The notes beneath the pieces were generated by a model, which was given only the letters and a program-made list of their open reading frames with translations, had not been told where the DNA came from and did not search any database. From contig JAHVJD010000002.1 in assembly GCA_019801415.1 (NCBI GenBank), positions 496,001-560,000 of the forward strand: a stretch of 64,000 nt of DNA, given 5' to 3'. Every line of letters starts with the position of its first letter. Position 1 is the stretch's first letter. The DNA comes from Nocardioides marinus (GTDB lineage: Bacteria; Pseudomonadota; Alphaproteobacteria; Rhodobacterales; Rhodobacteraceae). This document shows positions 58,570 through 64,000 of this stretch, one piece after another. A program made the position numbers and the translations under genes.

Positions 58570-59820
58570 ATGACGATGGTGAATTTCACGGATATTTACA
58601 GTTTCGCCCCCTATCATTTGCTGCTGGCGTCGGTTGGGATTGTGATCATCCTGGCCCATTGGGCGCCCCGTTTCGTCTCCACCCGTGAGCCCGCTGCGGC
58701 GCCACTGTTGATCCTGCTGGGCATGGCCAGCTACTGGCTGGTGCCAGGCCTGCCGGAATTTCCGGATCCAAGACACGCTCCGAAACCTTGGGAGATCGTC
58801 AGCGAGCTGACGGTCATCATCGCCCTGTTCACCGCAGGGCTTCGCCTCGACAGCCTTGGCCCATGGAAGAAGTGGGGGGCGACGGCGCGGCTGTTGCTGA
58901 TCGGGATGCCGCTGACGATCCTGACCGTGGCCCTCATGGGATCGACCATTGGCGGATTGACCGTGGCAGGCGCGGTGCTGTTGGGCGCGGTTCTGGCACC
59001 GACTGACCCGGTCCTCGCAGGCGATGTGCAGGTCGGCCCGCCTCAGGAAGGCAAGGAGCACCCGGTGCGTTTTACCCTAACGACCGAGGCGGCCCTCAAC
59101 GATGGTCTGGCTTTCCCCTTCGTCTATCTCGGGATCATCATTGCCCTGCAAGGCCTGCATCCTGAAGGGTGGCTGGCCGAATGGCTGGCTGTGGACGTCG
59201 CCTATCGTATCACCGTCGGAGCCCTGATGGGCACATGTGGCGGCTGGGCACTGGGGCAGGTCCTGTTCAACGTGCCGCGCCATGCGGTCCTGGCCGACAC
59301 CGGCTCGGGTGTTGTGGCGATTGCCGGGGTTCTGCTGTGCTATGGCTCTACCGAGCTTGTCGAAGGCTACGGTTTCATCGCGGTGACGATGATGGGGCTG
59401 ACCCTGCGCCGCATCGAAAGCGCCCATCGCTTCCACCGCCGCCTGCACGACTTTTGTGAAACCATTGAACACGCTTTGACAGCCCTACTGCTCGTCGCCC
59501 TCGGTCACGTCTTGCCGGTCCTTTTTACGGACCTGACATGGACCCACGTGTTGATGGCCTTGATACTGATCGCCGTGATCCGCCCGATCGCAGGCTGGAT
59601 CTCGCTCGTGGGGTCGGATCTGTCGGGCCGGGACCGCCTGATCGTATCCGTCTTCGGCGTGCGCGGCATCGGATCGATCTACTACCTGTGCTATGCCGGG
59701 ACCCATATGGAATTCACCAACGAGCTGGACTTGTGGGTGCTGATCGGTCTTTCCATACTTCTTTCCACCATGCTGCACGGATTTTCCATCGGGCGCGTGA
59801 TGGACAAGATCGCCGACTGA
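58570..59820 (+). CDS. Na+/H+ antiporter, CPA1/NhaP type
   Basis: A 416-aa protein with about 12 membrane helices and the Na_H_Exchanger fold: ALFTAGLRLDSLGPWKKWG, GAVLLGAVLAPTDPVLAGDVQVG (the acidic ion-binding TDP region), and FTLTTEAALNDGLAFPFVYL. The later DLSGRDRLIVSVFGVRGIGSIYYLCY segment matches the conserved Arg/Gly motif. It probably exports Na+ or K+ in exchange for protons at the inner membrane. No cytoplasmic regulatory domain. No EcfG site was seen directly upstream. Confidence 0.92.
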   Translation: MTMVNFTDIYSFAPYHLLLASVGIVIILAHWAPRFVSTREPAAAPLLILLGMASYWLVPGLPEFPDPRHAPKPWEIVSELTVIIALFTAGLRLDSLGPWKKWGATARLLLIGMPLTILTVALMGSTIGGLTVAGAVLLGAVLAPTDPVLAGDVQVGPPQEGKEHPVRFTLTTEAALNDGLAFPFVYLGIIIALQGLHPEGWLAEWLAVDVAYRITVGALMGTCGGWALGQVLFNVPRHAVLADTGSGVVAIAGVLLCYGSTELVEGYGFIAVTMMGLTLRRIESAHRFHRRLHDFCETIEHALTALLLVALGHVLPVLFTDLTWTHVLMALILIAVIRPIAGWISLVGSDLSGRDRLIVSVFGVRGIGSIYYLCYAGTHMEFTNELDLWVLIGLSILLSTMLHGFSIGRVMDKIAD

Positions 59821-59859
59821 AGGCGCTTCGCATCAATCCTCATCCCAGTTCGAAATGGC

Positions 59860-59887
59860 AAAACCCGGCGGTGTGCCGCCGGGTTTT
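59860..59887. terminator. Bidirectional terminator between antiporter and DUF1328 gene
   Basis: A 12-bp perfect stem AAAACCCGGCGG / CCGCCGGGTTTT with a TGTG loop. It serves both convergent genes. Confidence 0.85.
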
Positions 59888-59914
59888 ACGCAGTATTCAG
59901 ATTTGGCCCGGTTA

Positions 59915-60088
59915 TCAGACCGGGGGCTTGCCCTTCATCGCGCGCGCCACGAGTGCGATGACAAACAGAACCAGGAAGACGAAGAACAGGATTTTCGCGA
60001 TCCCGGCGGCGGTACCAGCAACGCCACCAAATCCAAGCAGCGCCGCGATCAGCGCGATGACCAGAAATGTAAGTGCCCAACCAAGCAT
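59915..60088 (-). CDS. DUF1328 small membrane protein (second copy)
   Basis: A 57-aa two-helix protein ([20 protein letters not shown], then [29 protein letters not shown]), paralogue of the one at 57216. The SD is AAGGAG. An EcfG-type promoter lies at 60136-60162. It shares a terminator with the convergent antiporter gene. Confidence 0.92.
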   Translation of the reverse strand: MLGWALTFLVIALIAALLGFGGVAGTAAGIAKILFFVFLVLFVIALVARAMKGKPPV

Positions 60089-60135
60089 TTTCCTCACTCC
60101 TTTCAGCAGGGCTGCAATCAACTGCAGTCACCACC

Positions 60136-60162
60136 TCAACCCCGCAGAAGCGATTTAGTTCC
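60136..60162 (-). promoter_or_regulatory. EcfG-type promoter of the second DUF1328 gene
   Basis: On the minus strand GGAAC (60162-60158), 16 bp, GGTTGA (60141-60136). Confidence 0.55.
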
Positions 60163-60278
60163 CGCACCTGCGCCGACGTACACGGCTGCAACGGCACGGT
60201 CCTGCCCCGCCCGGCCATCTGGCGGGGCAGACTCATCACACGGCCCCCACGGTCCTGAGCCATGTCATCAGGGGAAGG

Positions 60279-61568
60279 TCACGCCGCGATGTCGCTTTTG
60301 GGCCGCCCATCGAGACGCCCGGCCGCGAGCGCACTGAGCGCCACCATCACCGCCGCGGTGCCGAGGCAGGCAGGCACGCCGCCGATCTGGTAGGTCAGCC
60401 CCGACAGCACCGTGCCCAGCAGCCGTCCACCCGCGTTGGCCATGTAGTAAAAGCCCACGTCCATGGTCACCCGCTCCTCCTTGGAAAACGCAAGGATCAG
60501 GTAGGAATGCAGCGCCGAGTTGACGGCAAACAACCCGCCGAAGACCAGCAGCCCCGCCACCAGCACCGCGGTGAGCCAGGGCGCAGGCGCCCCCGCCACC
60601 AGCACGGCAGCGGCCAGTGTCGCGGGCACGAGGGCCAGCACCGCCGCCCATGTGCGCGCGGCCGCGATCAGCTGCGGCTCGCTGCGGCGCGCGGCCTGCA
60701 GCAGACGCGGCGCCGCTGCCTGCACGGCGCCGTAAAGAATGATCCAGACGGCCATGAAACTGCCGATCAGGAAAAAGGCGGCACGGTTGCCCGCCTCGCT
60801 GCCGTCCGACAGCACAGCGTAGAAATAGACCGGGATGCCGACCACGAACCAGACGTCGCGCGCGCCGAACAGGAACACCCGCGCCGCCGACAGCCAGTTG
60901 ATGTTGGCGGATTTCGAGAACACCTCGGAGAACTTGGCCCCTTTGCGCCCGCGCGGCAGGCCTGCGGGCATGGCCAGCAGAACCGCCACCAGGATCACCG
61001 CCAGCACCGCCGCCATGGCCAGCGTCGCCCAGGCAAAGCCCGCGGTTGCCAGCAGCCCGGCCCCCAGCAGGAAGCCCAGCCCCTTCACCGCGTTCTTCGA
61101 TCCGGTCAGCAGCGCGACCCAACGGAACAGCCCGTCGCCCTCCTTGGGGGCCAGCAGTTTGACCGCGGATTTGGACGCCATCTTGGCGAGATCCTTGGCT
61201 ACGCCCGACAGCCCCTGCACCGCCATCACGAAGGCGACCGAGGTCGCGACCTGCCAGCCGGGATCCAGCTGCGCCAGCGCAACCAGTGCCACCACCTGCA
61301 GGCCAAGGCCCGCATAGAGCGTCGAGGTCAGCCCGAAACGGGCCGCGATCCAGCCCGCCGACAGGTTGGTGGCCATGCCCGCAACCTCGTACAGGACAAA
61401 CAGATAGGCCAGCTGCACCGGGCTGAAACCCAGCGTGTGGAAATGCAACAGCACCAGCATCCGCAGCGCGCCATCGGTCAGCATGAAGGCCCAGTAGGCC
61501 GCCGTCACCGCCGCATAGGCCGCCAGCCCGCTGGGCGGCACGGCACGGGTATCAGGGCGCGGTGTCAC
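60279..61568 (-). CDS. arsJ: ArsJ, organoarsenical (1-arseno-3-phosphoglycerate) efflux MFS transporter
   Basis: A 429-aa major-facilitator-type exporter with about 12 helices ([94 protein letters not shown]). The pattern and the adjacent GAPDH identify ArsJ, which expels the unstable 1-arseno-3-phosphoglycerate. The GTG start overlaps the GAPDH stop by 4 bp. Confidence 0.93.
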   Translation of the reverse strand: MTPRPDTRAVPPSGLAAYAAVTAAYWAFMLTDGALRMLVLLHFHTLGFSPVQLAYLFVLYEVAGMATNLSAGWIAARFGLTSTLYAGLGLQVVALVALAQLDPGWQVATSVAFVMAVQGLSGVAKDLAKMASKSAVKLLAPKEGDGLFRWVALLTGSKNAVKGLGFLLGAGLLATAGFAWATLAMAAVLAVILVAVLLAMPAGLPRGRKGAKFSEVFSKSANINWLSAARVFLFGARDVWFVVGIPVYFYAVLSDGSEAGNRAAFFLIGSFMAVWIILYGAVQAAAPRLLQAARRSEPQLIAAARTWAAVLALVPATLAAAVLVAGAPAPWLTAVLVAGLLVFGGLFAVNSALHSYLILAFSKEERVTMDVGFYYMANAGGRLLGTVLSGLTYQIGGVPACLGTAAVMVALSALAAGRLDGRPKSDIAA

Positions 61569-62563
61569 AGGCTGTCACCCACCATACGGGCCACATCCAC
61601 CAGCCGGTGGGCATAGCCCATCTCGTTGTCGTACCAGGCATAGACCTTCACCTGGGTGCCGTTCACCACCATGGTCGAGGGCGCATCGACGATCGAGGAG
61701 CGGGTGTCGTTCGTGTAATCCGCCGACACCAGCGGCCGCTCCTCGTAGCCGAGGATCCCGGCCAGCGGGCCTTCGGCGGCCGCCTTGAACAACGCGTTCA
61801 CTTCCTCGGCGCTGGTTGCGCGCTCCAGTTCGAACACGCAGTCGGTGATCGAGGCATTCAGGAGCGGCACCCGCACCGCATGGCCGTTCAGCTTGCCTGT
61901 CAGTTCCGGGTAGATCAGCGTGATCGCCGTGGCGCTGCCGGTGGTCGTTGGGATCAGCGAGTTCAGTGCCGAGCGTGCCCGGCGCAGATCCTTGGCAGGC
62001 CGGTCGACGATGGTCTGGGTGTTGGTCACATCATGGATGGTCGTGATCGAGCCGTGCTTGATCCCGAAGGCCTCGTGCAGGACCTTGACCACCGGTGCCA
62101 GGCAGTTGGTGGTGCAGCTGGCGGCGGTCACGATGCGGTGGCGCTGCGGCTCGTAGATGTCGTGGTTCACGCCATAGACGATATTGGCGGCATCGCCGTC
62201 CTTCACCGGGGCCGAAACCACCACTTTTTTCACGCCCGCCTCGAAATACGGTGCCAGCTTGGCCTCGGTCTTGAAGACGCCGGTGCAGTCGATCACCACA
62301 TCGACCCCGTCCAGCGGCAGGTCCTCGATCCGGCGGGCGCAATGGACCGGCAGGCGGGTGCCGTCGATGGTGATGCTGTCATCGTCATAACCGAACTCCG
62401 CTTGCCAGCGGCCGTGCACGGTGTCGAATTCCAACAGATGCGCATGCATTTCGGGTGAGCCCACCGCATCATTGATCCAGGCAATCTGCGCGCCGCTGTC
62501 CAGCAAGGGCTTCAACGCCAGCTTACCCATCCGGCCCAGGCCGTTCAAAGCATATACAGTCAT
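61565..62563 (-). CDS. ArsJ-associated glyceraldehyde-3-phosphate dehydrogenase
   Basis: A 332-aa GAPDH with the NAD-binding start [15 protein letters not shown], the catalytic Cys motif [18 protein letters not shown], substrate positions in [38 protein letters not shown], and [13 protein letters not shown]. In ars operons it uses arsenate in place of phosphate to form 1-arseno-3-phosphoglycerate, the ArsJ substrate. The N-terminal [10 protein letters not shown] differs from the housekeeping GINGFGRIG motif. Confidence 0.93.
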   Translation of the reverse strand: MTVYALNGLGRMGKLALKPLLDSGAQIAWINDAVGSPEMHAHLLEFDTVHGRWQAEFGYDDDSITIDGTRLPVHCARRIEDLPLDGVDVVIDCTGVFKTEAKLAPYFEAGVKKVVVSAPVKDGDAANIVYGVNHDIYEPQRHRIVTAASCTTNCLAPVVKVLHEAFGIKHGSITTIHDVTNTQTIVDRPAKDLRRARSALNSLIPTTTGSATAITLIYPELTGKLNGHAVRVPLLNASITDCVFELERATSAEEVNALFKAAAEGPLAGILGYEERPLVSADYTNDTRSSIVDAPSTMVVNGTQVKVYAWYDNEMGYAHRLVDVARMVGDSL

Positions 62564-62605
62564 GGTCTTCCTTCGTATCCGGTAGGGACAGGCGATCTCG
62601 GCCCG

Positions 62606-63436
62606 TCAGGTGTTCAATGCGATGTCATCCACCGCCTTTTGCAGAGAAATTCGATCCAGCTCAGCAATCGGCAGTGCGGCGAAGGCCTGGATCCGGTTCT
62701 TCAGCGTGCCATAGGCCTGCTGAAAGGCGAGACTTTTCTCCGCGTCGCTGCCTTCCGCCTTCACCGGGTCCGGCATGCCCCAATGGCCCGAAATCGGCTG
62801 CCCCTCCCAGGCCGGGCAGTCCTCGTTGGCGGCCTGATCGCAGACCGTGAAGACGAAATCGAACTTGGGCGCGGTGTCCCCCATGAACTCGCTGATGTTC
62901 TTGGACCGCAAGGGTGTCACGTCATGCCCCTTGGCACGCAGCGTCTCCACCGCAAAGGGATTCAACTCGGAGGAGGGTTTCGTACCTGCCGAGAAGGCAT
63001 TGAAGCGATCCGAGCCAATGCTGCGCAGAAGCGTCTCGGCAAAGATCGAGCGCGCGGAATTGCCCGTGCAGATGAAAAGCACGTTGTATCGCGGATCCGT
63101 CATTCCGGTGTTCTCCTGCTTCCAGTCCGCCCGGACGGGCAGACACAATTCCGGGCGGCCGCGACAGCAATCGAAGAACAGCGCATCCATCGTCTCGCGG
63201 ACGCCGCCCAGATCCACCTGGTAGTACAACCAGGTTCCTTCACGGGTCTGCGTCACCAGCCCTGCCTGCATCAAAGCAGACAGATATGACGACAATGTGC
63301 TGGATTTCACGTCCAGTGCCGCACCGATCTCGCTGGCGGGCACGCGGTCCGGGTAACGACGCATCAGCAGCCGAAACACGGACAGCCGCTGGGGATGTCC
63401 CAGCACGGACAGGCGGAGGGGAATCTTTTTTTCCAT
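62606..63436 (-). CDS. ArsR-ArsC fusion: arsenic-responsive repressor joined to arsenate reductase
   Basis: A 276-aa two-domain protein. Residues 1-100 are an ArsR winged helix (RLSVFRLLMRRYPDRVPASEIGAALDVKSSTLSSYLSALMQAGLV), with Cys90, Cys91 and Cys98 in FFDCCRGRPELC, like the As(III) site of Acidithiobacillus ArsR. Residues 113-276 are a low-molecular-weight-phosphatase-type ArsC with P-loop FICTGNSARS (Cys123, Arg129). It would sense arsenite and reduce arsenate. It is the first gene of the ars operon. Confidence 0.9.
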   Translation of the reverse strand: MEKKIPLRLSVLGHPQRLSVFRLLMRRYPDRVPASEIGAALDVKSSTLSSYLSALMQAGLVTQTREGTWLYYQVDLGGVRETMDALFFDCCRGRPELCLPVRADWKQENTGMTDPRYNVLFICTGNSARSIFAETLLRSIGSDRFNAFSAGTKPSSELNPFAVETLRAKGHDVTPLRSKNISEFMGDTAPKFDFVFTVCDQAANEDCPAWEGQPISGHWGMPDPVKAEGSDAEKSLAFQQAYGTLKNRIQAFAALPIAELDRISLQKAVDDIALNT

Positions 63437-63595
63437 AATTCACGTTTTATCGAAATACAGATCCACAGCAAGCGAAACTTGTGCTGCCACCTGCGACCAT
63501 TTCCGGTGTCGCGCTTGCCAAGGCGGGCAATTGCCTGTCTATTTACCCCGATTTCCTGGCGCCCCGCACGGCGGCAGCCGGTCTCGGAGGCCTCG

Positions 63596-64000
63596 ATGAC
63601 GAACACCCCCGCCCTTCCCGGCCTGATGAACCAGCCACTTGTGGCGACGCCGCCGCCGATGCCGGACGGCCCGTTCCGCTTCTTTGCGCTGGACGTGGAA
63701 ACCGCCAACCACGACCGCAGCAGCATCTGCCAGGTGGGGGTAGCCTGCGTGCGCCCGGACAATTCGATCGAAACCTGGTCGACGCTGGTCAACCCTTTGA
63801 CAACCCGTTGGGTATTCAGCGGATTGCACGGCATCACCGCACAGATGGTCCGAGGCGCGCCGACGATCTGCAGTGTCATCGACCTGCTGGACGAGGTGCT
63901 GCGCGACCGCACCGTCTATCAGCACTCGGGCTTTGACCGCAGCGCGATCCGCGCCGCCTGTGCCGGTCTGCAACGGGCCGAGCCGCAATGGGGCTGGCAG
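63596..64000 (+). CDS. DEDD-type 3'-5' exonuclease (DNA polymerase III epsilon-like), cut by window edge
   Basis: Open from ATG 63596, with GGAGG nearby, to the right edge; 135 residues are seen. FRFFALDVETANHDRSSICQVGVACV carries the first Asp/Glu pair. LTTRWVFSGLHGITAQMVRGAPTICSVIDLLDEVL and VYQHSGFDRSAIRAAC match later DEDD segments. It probably degrades DNA or RNA 3' ends. The C-terminus and any fused domains are outside the window. Confidence 0.88.
   Translation, partial: MTNTPALPGLMNQPLVATPPPMPDGPFRFFALDVETANHDRSSICQVGVACVRPDNSIETWSTLVNPLTTRWVFSGLHGITAQMVRGAPTICSVIDLLDEVLRDRTVYQHSGFDRSAIRAACAGLQRAEPQWGWQ

Overview
The window is high-GC DNA from an alphaproteobacterium, most likely a Rhodobacteraceae (Roseobacter-group) species. 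The lineage call rests on the nepR-ecfG / phyR general stress locus, a CarD regulator, a Suv3-type helicase beside an S4 protein and ferredoxin, a DUF6476 protein next to an RluA-family synthase, an alphaproteobacterial RpoH, and many short overlapping operons with Shine-Dalgarno (SD) sites. No rRNA, tRNA, IS element or CRISPR array was recognised. All assignments come from reading the translated sequence; no database search was possible.

Layout. 0-2 kb: an amino-acid-synthesis-family protein and an alpha/beta hydrolase (cut by the left edge) diverge from a GntR/FCD regulator plus DUF1330 protein, with a perfect 14-bp palindrome between them. 2.2-12.8 kb: a catabolic island with a complete family-5 peptide-type ABC importer, two amidohydrolases (one cytosine-deaminase-like, one lacking the usual HxH pair), a second GntR regulator, a flavin-reductase-domain protein and an Asp/Glu/hydantoin-racemase-like protein. 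This suggests import and ring opening of a cyclic amide, ureide or pyrimidine-like compound. 13-25 kb: a DUF3299-NicO fusion, an exported amidohydrolase, an aromatic aminotransferase, a zinc alcohol dehydrogenase with a divergent Lrp regulator, a SIMPL protein, a large Ala/Pro-rich membrane protein, and 4-hydroxyphenylpyruvate dioxygenase with its own divergent Lrp regulator. 25-43.6 kb: mainly housekeeping genes (PAS protein, KefB-type antiporter, cobT/cobS, carD, fdxA, S4 protein, Suv3 helicase, TPR, SCP2, lipase-like hydrolase, pepF, an RTX protein, a DksA-type zinc finger, rpoH, an RluA-family synthase).

Between the DksA-like gene and rpoH lies about 730 bp without a credible gene. It holds 23 copies of GCCAG (mostly GCCAGC) in about 400 bp, all on one strand, at spacings that do not keep a reading frame. 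A sigma70-like promoter precedes the array and a strong hairpin ends it. This is the best candidate in the window for an undescribed element, possibly a repeat-bearing noncoding RNA.

43.7-60.1 kb is a general-stress-response island. Around the nepR-ecfG-histidine kinase operon and phyR lie PRC-barrel proteins, MgtC, YqjDE-like envelope proteins, ExoD, an entericidin-like lipoprotein, PLDc_N and PLD proteins, Dps, two DUF1328 proteins and a DUF883 protein. Fifteen sites fit the EcfG promoter pattern GGAAC-N16/17-(C/G/A)GT(T/A), and they sit in front of almost every transcription unit. 60.2-63.4 kb is an arsenic operon encoding an ArsR-ArsC fusion, an arsJ-associated GAPDH and ArsJ. The right edge cuts a DEDD-type exonuclease gene.
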